The notes under the pieces are model-generated. The model did no database searches. It was not told where the DNA came from and worked only from the letters and a program-made list of their open reading frames with translations. Position numbers and translations under genes: made by a program. DNA of 64,000 nucleotides. Origin: Pseudoips prasinana. Lineage: Eukaryota > Arthropoda > Insecta > Lepidoptera > Nolidae. The stretch lies in the NCBI GenBank assembly GCA_951640165.1, contig OX621247.1, positions 36,921,251 through 36,985,250 on the forward strand, in the 5' to 3' direction. Numbering within the stretch: the stretch's first letter is position 1; each line of letters begins with the position of its first letter. Shown piece after piece: positions 7,742-15,651 of the stretch.

Positions 7742-9850
7742 ATGCCGAAACCTGCGCGGGATGCCCTCGGGCATTTCGTAAAAAAAGGCCCTTCTCAGGG
7801 CCAACCCAAAGGCCCTTCTCAGGGCCAACCCAAAGGCCCTTCTCAGGGCCAACCAAAAGGCCCTTCTCAGGGCCAACGCGACGCTGGAGCAGCGTCGGAA
7901 GAAGGCAAGGCCTTCTACGGAGGGAGGGCGGGCGATTTGTCGGACTCCGACATTGAGTCCATTTCGTCGGATGCCGACTCGATGGTGATCGCTGGTTCTC
8001 GGTCGCGATCGGCATCGGGGAAGCGGAAGGCGTACCTCAAGCACGGGTCGGATGGATCCTCGGCCTCGGGTTCAGGTTCGAAGGAGCCAAAAAAGAAGGC
8101 ACAAAAGACCACGGCGGACACCCATGACGTGGGTTTGGTTGACGCCCAGCGTCAGTTGGACCTGGCTCAGCGGGAGCGGCTCCAACAAGACCTGGAGGAG
8201 CAGGTAGCGGCCAGGGAGGAACGGGCGCGCGCCGCCCGCGCCAAATCCGGATACGGAGCGTCCCGCGTTCTGTACGCGGACCACTCCCTGGCCGAGCTGG
8301 AGCGGATGGCATTGGAGGACGAGGAGGTAATCGTCCAGGTCGCCACCAAGTCCTCCCACCTAAAAGGGACTTTTCAAAAGTCCCTCAAATGCCGGGCCGC
8401 CAGCATGCGCGGCATCGTCGCGGAGCTGGTCGACCGCAAGGCCAGCGACGAGTCGCGGCAACTGCAGGCGAAAGTGGATCGCCTGCAGCAGGAGGTAAGC
8501 CAGCTGCACCAAAAGCTGGCTGAAGCCACGGCCCGGCCATCCGAAGCCGAGCCTAGACCTGCGGCAGAGGGCCTTGCCTCCTCCCCCGGCCTTGAAGATG
8601 TCCTCCGCAAAGTTATGGCGGAGGAGAGGGCCTTTGTTCGGGCCTGCCTAGCGGGCATTGAGGACCGGCTCTTGCCGGAGAAAGTCCTCCGACCGCCACT
8701 TGCGGCGGACAAGAGGCGAGAGCCGGTGCCCACCTCCCAGAGGGAGGACGCCCTTCTTCCCTCCACCACCCCGACCAACCAGCAGGGCTGGACGAAGGTG
8801 GTTGGTAAGGGGAAGGGCAAAGGCAAAAGGACGGCAGCTGTCGTCCCTGCCGTTCCCGCCACCACCACTCCCAGCCAGTCCCAGCCGACTGGCAAAGGGA
8901 AAGGGAAGGGGAAGAGCACCCCCCCAGCCCCAGCCGTCTCCGCCACCACCCCTGCTGGTCAGTCGACTGGCAAGGGAAAGGGGAAGGGGAAGAGTTCCCC
9001 CCCAGCCGGTGCCAAGAGGAACCTGGTTCCTCCCAAAACCGCAGCCGTCGTGATGACGCTCACCGCGGAGGCTGCGGAGCGGGGCGAGACATACGCGTCC
9101 GTAATGTTGCGGGCGCGTGCCAATGCCGATCCAACCAAACTGGGGATCGGCAAAGTCTCGTGCCGCCGGACACAGGCTGGGGCTCGTATCTTCGAGTTCC
9201 CCGGTGCTGAGGGCGGGAAACACGCCGACCTCTTCGCAGCAAAGCTGCAGGAGGTCATTGCGGACGCGGCGAAGGTGGCCAGGCCGGTGAAGTCGGCGGC
9301 CATCGAGGTGACGGACCTGGATGACTCCGTCACCAGGGAGGAGGTGGTGGCAGCGATCGCAGCCATTGGGGGCTGCGAAGTCGCAGCGGTGCAGGGCGGG
9401 GGCGTCAGGCCCGGGCGCGGCGGCATGGGCACTATTCGCCTGGAGTGCCCTGTCGCCGCTGCCAAAGCCGTCCTCGAAAAGGGACGGCTCGCCGTCGGGT
9501 TCAGCTCGGGTGCGGTCCGGGCACTTGAGGACCAGCCTTTGAGGTGCTACAAGTGCTTCGGAATCGGCCACACCCGAGCCCTCTGTCCGTCCAGCGTAGA
9601 TAGGACGGACAGCTGCTACCGCTGCGGCAAGGAGGGGCATAAATCCGCCTCCTGCAAGGCCACCGCACCGCACTGCGCGGTATGTGCCGCTAGTGGCCGC
9701 CCTGCGGGACATATTATGAAGGGGAGGAACTGCAGTCCTCCCCTTAAGAAGGGCAAAATACAGGCGCCGACCCGGCCTGTCATTGCCACCGCCGTCCCAG
9801 TGGCTGGGACCTCAGCGGCTGTGGAGGAGGGGGGTGCGATGACCGACTAA
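7742..9850 (+). CDS. ORF1 of F: gag-like nucleic-acid-binding protein (702 aa)
   Basis: The start is the ATG giving MPKPARDALGHF, the shared N-terminus of the copies; the frame is open further upstream but not conserved there. Order of parts: four KGPSQGQP repeats (about residues 16-46), an acidic Ser-rich stretch followed by basic KRK (likely nuclear localisation), a coiled coil near residues 237-265, Lys-Gly tracts near 355-420, then three zinc knuckles. The knuckles are CYKCFGIGHTRALC (602-615), CYRCGKEGHKSASC (625-638) and a longer C-x2-C-x8-H-C form (645-664). In R1-clade elements such ORF1 proteins bind the RNA and bring it to the target. The stop overlaps the ORF2 start as TAATG. Confidence 0.9.
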   Translation: MPKPARDALGHFVKKGPSQGQPKGPSQGQPKGPSQGQPKGPSQGQRDAGAASEEGKAFYGGRAGDLSDSDIESISSDADSMVIAGSRSRSASGKRKAYLKHGSDGSSASGSGSKEPKKKAQKTTADTHDVGLVDAQRQLDLAQRERLQQDLEEQVAAREERARAARAKSGYGASRVLYADHSLAELERMALEDEEVIVQVATKSSHLKGTFQKSLKCRAASMRGIVAELVDRKASDESRQLQAKVDRLQQEVSQLHQKLAEATARPSEAEPRPAAEGLASSPGLEDVLRKVMAEERAFVRACLAGIEDRLLPEKVLRPPLAADKRREPVPTSQREDALLPSTTPTNQQGWTKVVGKGKGKGKRTAAVVPAVPATTTPSQSQPTGKGKGKGKSTPPAPAVSATTPAGQSTGKGKGKGKSSPPAGAKRNLVPPKTAAVVMTLTAEAAERGETYASVMLRARANADPTKLGIGKVSCRRTQAGARIFEFPGAEGGKHADLFAAKLQEVIADAAKVARPVKSAAIEVTDLDDSVTREEVVAAIAAIGGCEVAAVQGGGVRPGRGGMGTIRLECPVAAAKAVLEKGRLAVGFSSGAVRALEDQPLRCYKCFGIGHTRALCPSSVDRTDSCYRCGKEGHKSASCKATAPHCAVCAASGRPAGHIMKGRNCSPPLKKGKIQAPTRPVIATAVPVAGTSAAVEEGGAMTD
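7787..7874 (+). repeat. 24-bp coding minisatellite in ORF1 of F, 4 units
   Basis: Unit GGCCCTTCTCAGGGCCAACC plus CAAA encodes KGPSQGQP. Each unit contains GGCCC-TTCTCA-GGGCC, a perfect 5-bp hairpin. Confidence 0.95.
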
Positions 9851-9852
9851 TG
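9848..9852 (+). promoter_or_regulatory. TAATG stop-start overlap between ORF1 and ORF2
   Basis: ORF1 ends TAA and ORF2 begins ATG with one base shared. The same five bases occur at 15649, 21451, 27309, 34122, 42032 and 47855. In Bombyx SART1 this UAAUG arrangement is reported to couple translation of ORF2 to ORF1. Confidence 0.85.
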
Positions 9853-12800
9853 GGTAGAGTCGAACATCGCATCCTCCAGGCGAACACCAACCACTGCAGA
9901 GCGGCCCAGGATCTGCTGATGCAGACTGTGGCCGAGTGGTTGGTGGACGTGGCGGTGGTCGCCGAGCCGTACTCGATACCTGGCCGTTGGCTGGGTGATC
10001 GGGACGGCTTGGTGGCGTTGGTGTCGCGGCCTGCCACGGACTCCCCTCCCCTCTCGCTTTTAGAGAGGGGTCCGGGATACGTGGCCGCCGCGTGGGGAGA
10101 AATTGCCCTGGTCGGGGTCTATTTCTCCCCAAACCGCCCTCTAAGGGACTTCGAGGATTTTCTCGAAGTCCTTACGGCAGTCGTCGGGAGGGCGGCACCA
10201 CGTCAGGTCGTCGTGTTGGGCGACCTGAACGCCAAGGCGGTGGCCTGGGGCAACCCAGCGGCGTCATGTAACGTCCGGGGGCGCGCCGTCGAATTTTGGG
10301 CGGCTTCGTGCGGCGTGTCCCTCCTGAACAGGGGGGATGTTCACACGTGTGTGCGGCAACAGGGAGGGTCAGTGGTGGACGTGTCGTTCGCCACCCCTGT
10401 GCTAGCCACACGCGTTGTGAACTGGCGGGTGGAGATGGTGGAGACCCTGTCGGACCACCGATATGTGCGGTTCGACATCTCCACCCAGAGCCCGCGGGGG
10501 ATGGCCCGCTCGGGCCAATCTCCCTTCCCGCGGTGGGCTCTCACCCGCCTGGACCGGGAGGCAGCCCTGGAGGCAGCGTTCCTCGAGGACTGGCTCTCGC
10601 CCCCTGTGCAGGGCACGGACGTCGACGCCGCAGCGGTTCGGCTCCGGGGGTCCCTGACCGAGGTGTGCAATTCCAGCATGCCTCGGTCTCGCCGTCCGCC
10701 TCCCCGTCGCGCTGTTTATTGGTGGACGGCGGAGCTGGCGGCGCTCCGGGCCGCGTGCGTGGAGGCCAGGAGGGCCTACACGCGGAGTCGGCGGCGCACC
10801 AGCCGATGTCAGGCGGAGGAGGACCGCCTCTACGCCTCTTACGTAGAGGCAAAGACGGTCCTCAAGTTGGCAATGTGCGCCGCCGAAGACTCGGCAAAGG
10901 CCGAGATGCTGGAGGGACTCGACAGGGATCCGTTTGGGAGGCCATATAAGCTGGCGCGGAGCCAGCTGCGCCCTTATGGCCCCCCACTAACGGAGACCCT
11001 AGAGCCGGCGTTGCTGGATGGGGTGGTTCGGTCACTGTTTCCGCGCAGGACCGAATTCACCCCACCAACGATGAACCCCCCACTGGGGGGGGTGGCGGCT
11101 TCGCCGGCGGAGGAGGTCCCTCCGGTTTCGGCGGAGGAATTCGGCGCGGGGGTTCTTTCTCTCCGCGCGAAAAAGACGGCCCCTGGACCGGATGGCGTCC
11201 CCGCACGGGTGGTGGCCATCGCGGCGTCCCTAATGGAGCAGAGGTTTCGGGACCTCTTCAGCGCGTGCCTGACGGCTGGGAGGTTCCCGAAACTATGGAA
11301 GGAGGGGCAGCTTTGCCTGCTCCGCAAGGAGGGACGCCCGGTGGACTCCCCCTCGGCATACCGGCCCATCGTTCTGCTCGATGAGGTCGGTAAACTGTTC
11401 GAGGGGATCCTCGCCACCCGGCTTAACCACCACTTGCGGGAGGTAGGGCCGGACCTGTCGGACGCCCAGTTCGGGTTTCGACAAGGGCGTTCGACGGTCG
11501 ACGCGGTGGCCCTACTCAGGGGCCAAGTGCAGGAGGCGGTTAGAGCTGGGGACGGAGTGTTGGCGGTGTCGTTCGACATCGCCAACGCCTTCAACTCCGT
11601 GCCCCACTCGACCATATTGGAGGCACTCCGGTACCACGGAGTGCCCCAATATCTGCGGGTGATCCTGGCCAACTACCTGGAGGACCGGGAGGTCCTCCTG
11701 GCTGACAGGACGGCCAGGATCAGGCGCTACGGCGCGGAGTCCGGTGTTCCACAAGGCTCGGTGCTAGGGCCCCTCTTGTGGAACATCGGATTCAATTGGC
11801 TCCTGCGGGGCACCCTCCTCCAGGGCACGAGTGTCATCTGCTACGCGGATGACACTCTCCTCGTTGCCCGGGGGAGGGACTTTCGGGAGGCGGCCTGTCT
11901 GGCCTCGGCTGGCGGATCCTTAGTGGCAGGTAGGATCCGCCAGCTTGGTTTGAGGGTAGCGCTGAACAAGACCGAGGCCGTGTTCTTTCACGGGCCTCGG
12001 CAGCGCTGCCCTCCTGACGCCCACATCGTGGTGGAGGGCGTCCGGATAGGGGTCGGGGCCCAGATGAAGTATCTGGGCCTCGTGCTGGACAGCAGGTGGC
12101 GCTTCGGCCCGCACTTTAGCGGGCTGTCGACGCGCCTGCTGAAAGCCGCGGACGCCCTCTCATGGCTCCTCCCAAACCTGGGAGGGCCCAAGGAGCGATG
12201 CCGGCGCCTCTATGCCGGCATCCTCAAGAGCATGGCCCTGTATGGGGCACCCATTTGGGCGGACTCCCTCCACAGGAGGGAGAATGCAACCGCCATCCGC
12301 AGGCCCCAACGGGCCATTGCACAGCGGGTGGCGAGGGCCTACCGCTCAGTGGGTTTTGCGGCGGCGTGCGCTCTGGCCGGCACCCCTCCCTGGGAATTGG
12401 AGGCATGGGTGCTCGCCAGAGTGTACGAATGGGCGGCGCGGCGTAGGGCGCTAGGTGAGCGCCCCGCCGCGCAAGAGCGGGAGGCCGTGCGGCGGGAGGC
12501 GATGGACGCCATCGTCCTCCACTGGGCACGCGACCTCGCCTCAGCCACTTTTGGACGCCGGACGCTGGACGCGCTCGGCCCAGTCCTGCGGGACTGGCTC
12601 GAGCGGCCCCACGGTTTCCTCTCCTTCCGTCTGGTGCAGGTGTTGTCCGGGCATGGCTGCTTCGGAACGCACCTGCATCGGATCCAGAGGGAGGAAGCCC
12701 CGGCGTGCCACGATTGTGGAGCCGCGGAGGACACGGCGCAGCACACCCTCGAGGTGTGCCCAGCCTGGGCTGAGCTGCGCCGTGCCCTGACAGATGTGGT

Positions 12801-13020
12801 CGGGCAGGACCTCTCACTTCCCAGTGTGGTAAACTCCATGCTGGGGAGTGAGGAGGCTTGGGCGGCGGTTGCCTCCTTTTGCGAGAATGTTATGTCGCAA
12901 AAGGAGGCGGCGGAGCGCGCGCGGGAGGACGATCCTCTCGCGCCGCCGCTCCGCAGGCGAAGAAGGGGTGGGAGACGGCGGTTGTACGATCGTCGCCTCC
13001 CTCCTTCTGGTGGTGATTAG
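9850..13020 (+). CDS. ORF2 of F: endonuclease/reverse transcriptase (1056 aa)
   Basis: The ATG overlaps the ORF1 stop (TAATG at 9848-9852). APE-type endonuclease: N12, E39 (AEPYS), GDLNAK with D125, and SDHR with D202/H203. RT: APGPDGVPARVV, AYRPIVLLDEVGK, FGFRQGRSTVDAV, DIANAFNSV (D576), GVPQGSVLGPLLWN and YADD (665-668), then the KYLGLVLDSRW thumb region. A C-terminal CCHC lies at 953-970, with an Arg-rich tail. All expected catalytic residues are present. The protein should nick telomeric repeats and prime cDNA at the nick. Copy-specific change: NIGFNWLL instead of NIGFDWLL. Expression probably depends on reinitiation after ORF1. Confidence 0.92.
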   Translation: MGRVEHRILQANTNHCRAAQDLLMQTVAEWLVDVAVVAEPYSIPGRWLGDRDGLVALVSRPATDSPPLSLLERGPGYVAAAWGEIALVGVYFSPNRPLRDFEDFLEVLTAVVGRAAPRQVVVLGDLNAKAVAWGNPAASCNVRGRAVEFWAASCGVSLLNRGDVHTCVRQQGGSVVDVSFATPVLATRVVNWRVEMVETLSDHRYVRFDISTQSPRGMARSGQSPFPRWALTRLDREAALEAAFLEDWLSPPVQGTDVDAAAVRLRGSLTEVCNSSMPRSRRPPPRRAVYWWTAELAALRAACVEARRAYTRSRRRTSRCQAEEDRLYASYVEAKTVLKLAMCAAEDSAKAEMLEGLDRDPFGRPYKLARSQLRPYGPPLTETLEPALLDGVVRSLFPRRTEFTPPTMNPPLGGVAASPAEEVPPVSAEEFGAGVLSLRAKKTAPGPDGVPARVVAIAASLMEQRFRDLFSACLTAGRFPKLWKEGQLCLLRKEGRPVDSPSAYRPIVLLDEVGKLFEGILATRLNHHLREVGPDLSDAQFGFRQGRSTVDAVALLRGQVQEAVRAGDGVLAVSFDIANAFNSVPHSTILEALRYHGVPQYLRVILANYLEDREVLLADRTARIRRYGAESGVPQGSVLGPLLWNIGFNWLLRGTLLQGTSVICYADDTLLVARGRDFREAACLASAGGSLVAGRIRQLGLRVALNKTEAVFFHGPRQRCPPDAHIVVEGVRIGVGAQMKYLGLVLDSRWRFGPHFSGLSTRLLKAADALSWLLPNLGGPKERCRRLYAGILKSMALYGAPIWADSLHRRENATAIRRPQRAIAQRVARAYRSVGFAAACALAGTPPWELEAWVLARVYEWAARRRALGERPAAQEREAVRREAMDAIVLHWARDLASATFGRRTLDALGPVLRDWLERPHGFLSFRLVQVLSGHGCFGTHLHRIQREEAPACHDCGAAEDTAQHTLEVCPAWAELRRALTDVVGQDLSLPSVVNSMLGSEEAWAAVASFCENVMSQKEAAERAREDDPLAPPLRRRRRGGRRRLYDRRLPPSGGD
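12634..12678 (+). other. Predicted RNA hairpin inside ORF2 coding sequence (copy F)
   Basis: Codons GTG-CAG-GTG-(TTG)-TCC pair in codon register with GGA-(ACG)-CAC-CTG-CAT across a 15-nt loop. The bracketed pair is mostly unpaired. The homologous position in M (38889-38933) and P (51711-51755) is also a hairpin made from different bases. Present in every family 1 copy that covers the region. Confidence 0.65.
12872..12907 (+). other. Predicted RNA hairpin near ORF2 end (copy F)
   Basis: CCTCCTTTTGCGA (12872-12884) and TCGCAAAAGGAGG (12895-12907) form a perfect 13-bp stem with a 10-nt loop. Among copies the loop varies, while the stem appears unchanged. M and P keep a stem here with synonymous compensating changes. 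Confidence 0.7.
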
Positions 13021-13244
13021 CGGGCGACAGGCGCGGGGGCGCCTTCGCTCGCATTGCACTAATCACCACCCTCGTCGGGCGGGAACGGCCGAGCACTCAC
13101 GGTCGTTCCCGGGCCCCTCCACTTAGGGAGGGGCGTGCGGGCCCCGCTGTAAAGGCGGGCGGTCGTCGGTGGGGGACTGGACGTAAAGGCTGTGCCGGTT
13201 TCCCAGTCCTCCTCCAAATAGACGATGCGGGAGTGCCGCTGGGT

Positions 13245-13325
13245 TATTTTAGTGGGTATGCCGGAGTAGCCGGAGAGTCCCACATAACCCGTCCATCCCC
13301 CAATGGGCGGGTATGCGTAACGCAT
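13245..13325 (+). promoter_or_regulatory. 3' UTR three-hairpin module of family 1 (copy F)
   Basis: GTGGG (13252-13256) with CCCAC (13279-13283), enclosing CCGG-AGTAG-CCGG. Then ACCCGTC (13287-13293) with GGCGGGT (13306-13312), and ATGCG with CGCAT (13313-13325). It lies just before the poly(A). The position fits the 3' UTR signal that SART-type reverse transcriptases need to recognise their own RNA. Confidence 0.65.
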
Positions 13326-13360
13326 TTTTTCCCAGCGTCAACAAAAAAAAAAAAAAAAAA

Positions 13361-13384
13361 GGTTAGGTTAGGTTAGGTTAGGTT
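13361..13384 (+). repeat. TTAGG spacer F/G, 24 nt
   Basis: Perfect repeats in the common phase (GG...GGTT). Confidence 0.97.
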
Positions 13385-13536
13385 GGGGAACCACCCCACA
13401 GTGCTTGCGTCCACGTCGCGTTCCCCGGAAACGTCCCAGTTCTGACCACCGTAACGGAGTGGCAGACTGGGTACGGCTAAAGTGCACTGTGCATCGTAAC
13501 TATCTTATTGTCTTGTGAGTTACGAATACTGCGGAA

Positions 13537-15651
13537 ATGCCAAAACCAGCGCGGGATGCCCTCGGGCATTTTGTGAAAAAAGGCCCTTCTCAGGGCCAAC
13601 CCAAAGGCCCTTCTCAGGGCCAACCCAAAGGCCCTTCTCAGGGCCAACCCAAAGGCCCTTCTCAGGGCCAACCAAAAGGCCCTTCTCAGGGCCAACGCGA
13701 CGCTTCCTTAGCGTCGGATGAAGGCAGGGCCTTCTACGGCGGGCAGGTGGACTCCGACGATGAGTCCATTGTATCGGATTCCGATTCGATGGCGGTCGAA
13801 GATTCGCGATCGCGATCTGCTTCCAGAAAGCGGAAGACCTTTTTAAAGGACGGGTCGGATGGCTCCTCGGCGTCGGGTTCGTCGAAGAAAAGGGTCAAGG
13901 CTAAGAAACCCACAACAGCGGCAGACACCCACGATGTGGGTTTAGCCACCGCCCAGCGCGAGCTGGACCTGGCACGGCGGGAGCACCTCCAGCAAGAGCT
14001 GGAGGAGCGGGTTGCGGCCAGGGAAGAACGGGCGCGAGTCGCTCGTGCCAAGGCCGATTACGGTGCGGCCCGCGTCCTGTACGCGAACCACTCACTGGCC
14101 GAACTGGAGAAGATGGCCTTGGAGGACGAAGAGGCGATCGTGGAGGTCGCCGCCAAGTCCTCGCATCTGAAGGGGACTTTCCAGAAGTCCCTCAGATGCC
14201 GGGCCGCCAGCATGCGTGGCATCGTCGCGGAGCTGGTGGACCGCAAGGCCAGCGATGAAACGCGGCAACTGCAGGCGAAGGTAGATCGCCTGCAGTCGGA
14301 GGTCAGCCAGCTGCATCTGAAGCTGGCTGAAGCCACGGCCCGGCCATCCCAAGCCGAGCCCAGACCTGCGGCAGAGGGCCTCGCTCCCCCCTCCGGCCTT
14401 GAGGACATCCTCCGCAAGGCTATGGAGGAGCAGAGGGTCTTCGTCAGGGCCTGCCTGGCGGGAATAGAGGACCGGCTCTTGCCGGAGAAACGCCTCCGAC
14501 CGCCACTTGCGGCGGACAAGAGGCGAGAGGAGCCGGTGACCTCCCAGAGGGAGGACGCCCTTCTCCCTTCCACCACCCCGACCAACCAGCAGGGCTGGAC
14601 GAAGGTGGTCGGTAAGGGGAAGGGCAAGGGCAAAAAGACGGCAGCGGTCGTCCCTGCCGTCCCCGCCACCACCACTCCCAGCCAGTCGAAGCCGACTGGC
14701 AAGGGAAAAGGGAAGGGGAAAACCACCCCCCCAGCCGCCTCCGCCACCGCCCCTGCCGGTCCGTCACAGACAACTGGCAAGGGAAAGGGGAAGGGTTCGA
14801 CCCCAGCCGGTGTCAGGAGGAACTTGGTTCCTCCCAAGACCGCAGCCGTCGTGATGACGCTCACCACGGAGGCTGCGGAGCGGGGCGAGACGTACGCGTC
14901 CGTGATGTTGCGGGCGCGCGCCAGTGCCGATCCCACCAAACTAGGGATCGGTAAAGTCTCGTGCCGCCGGACACAGGCTGGGGCTCGAATCTTCGAGTTC
15001 CCCGGTGCAGAGGGCGGAAAAAACGCTGACCTCTTCGCAGCGAAGCTGCAAGAGGTCATTGCGGACGCGGCAAAGGTGGCCAGGCCGGTGAAGTCGGCGG
15101 CCTTCGAGGTGACGGACCTGGACGACTCCGTCACCAAGGAGGAGGTGGTAGCGGCGGTCGCAGCCATAGGTGGCTGCGCAGTCGCAGCGGTGCAGGGCGG
15201 GGGCATCAGGCCCGGGCGCGGCGGCATGGGCGCAATTCGCCTGGAGTGCCCAGTCGCCGCTGCCAAAGCCGTCCTCGAGAAGGGACGGCTCGCCGTCGGG
15301 TTCAGCTCGGCGGCGGTCCGGGCCCTAGAGGTCCTGCCGCTGAGGTGTTACCGGTGCTTCGGCATCGGCCACACCCGGGCCCTCTGTTCGTCCAGTGTCG
15401 ACAGGACGGACAGCTGCTACCGCTGCGGCAAGGAGGGGCACAAAGCCGCCTCCTGCAATGCCGCCACGCCGCACTGCACGGTCTGTGCCGCCAGTGGCCG
15501 CCCTGCGGGCCACATAATGAAGGGGAGGAACTGCAGTCCTCCCCTTAAGAAGGGGAAAGTACAGGCGCCGACCCGGCCTGTCGTTGCCACCGCCGTCCCA
15601 GTGGCTGGGACCTCAGCGGCTGTGGAGGAGGGGGGTGCGATGACCGACTAA
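13537..15651 (+). CDS. ORF1 of G: gag-like protein (704 aa)
   Basis: Starts MPKPARDALGHFVKKG, directly after the 5' UTR. It has five KGPSQGQP units. The linker is shorter than in F (GGQVDSDDESIVSDSDSM), with KKRVKAKK as a probable nuclear signal. The central helical part (KADYGAARVLYANHSLAELE) is the same in N and unlike F, which suggests past recombination. The zinc region is CYRCFGIGHTRALC, CYRCGKEGHKAASC and CTVC...H...C. It ends TAATG with ORF2. Confidence 0.9.
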   Translation: MPKPARDALGHFVKKGPSQGQPKGPSQGQPKGPSQGQPKGPSQGQPKGPSQGQRDASLASDEGRAFYGGQVDSDDESIVSDSDSMAVEDSRSRSASRKRKTFLKDGSDGSSASGSSKKRVKAKKPTTAADTHDVGLATAQRELDLARREHLQQELEERVAAREERARVARAKADYGAARVLYANHSLAELEKMALEDEEAIVEVAAKSSHLKGTFQKSLRCRAASMRGIVAELVDRKASDETRQLQAKVDRLQSEVSQLHLKLAEATARPSQAEPRPAAEGLAPPSGLEDILRKAMEEQRVFVRACLAGIEDRLLPEKRLRPPLAADKRREEPVTSQREDALLPSTTPTNQQGWTKVVGKGKGKGKKTAAVVPAVPATTTPSQSKPTGKGKGKGKTTPPAASATAPAGPSQTTGKGKGKGSTPAGVRRNLVPPKTAAVVMTLTTEAAERGETYASVMLRARASADPTKLGIGKVSCRRTQAGARIFEFPGAEGGKNADLFAAKLQEVIADAAKVARPVKSAAFEVTDLDDSVTKEEVVAAVAAIGGCAVAAVQGGGIRPGRGGMGAIRLECPVAAAKAVLEKGRLAVGFSSAAVRALEVLPLRCYRCFGIGHTRALCSSSVDRTDSCYRCGKEGHKAASCNAATPHCTVCAASGRPAGHIMKGRNCSPPLKKGKVQAPTRPVVATAVPVAGTSAAVEEGGAMTD
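13582..13693 (+). repeat. 24-bp coding minisatellite in ORF1 of G, 5 units
   Basis: Five copies of the GGCCCTTCTCAGGGCC-containing unit. The unit preceding the last ends AACCAAAA rather than AACCCAAA. Confidence 0.95.

Larger units (their letters stand above)
7585..13360 (+). mobile_element. Element F: full-length SART-like family 1 retrotransposon (copy 1)
   Basis: Complete 5.78-kb unit: 5' UTR 7585-7741 starting GGGGAACCACCCC directly after GGTTAGGTT, ORF1, ORF2, 3' UTR 13021-13342 and an 18-nt poly(A). Insertion in (TTAGG)n with poly(A) running into GGTTAGG is the SART orientation. The APE-type ORF2 and CCHC knuckles place it in the R1 clade. Both ORFs are open, so it could be mobile. Confidence 0.93.

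Noticed and set aside
7787..7874. CRISPR-like regularly spaced palindromes
   Set aside because: Units are contiguous coding repeats in frame with ORF1, linkers are only 8 nt and non-unique, and the setting is a eukaryotic telomere.
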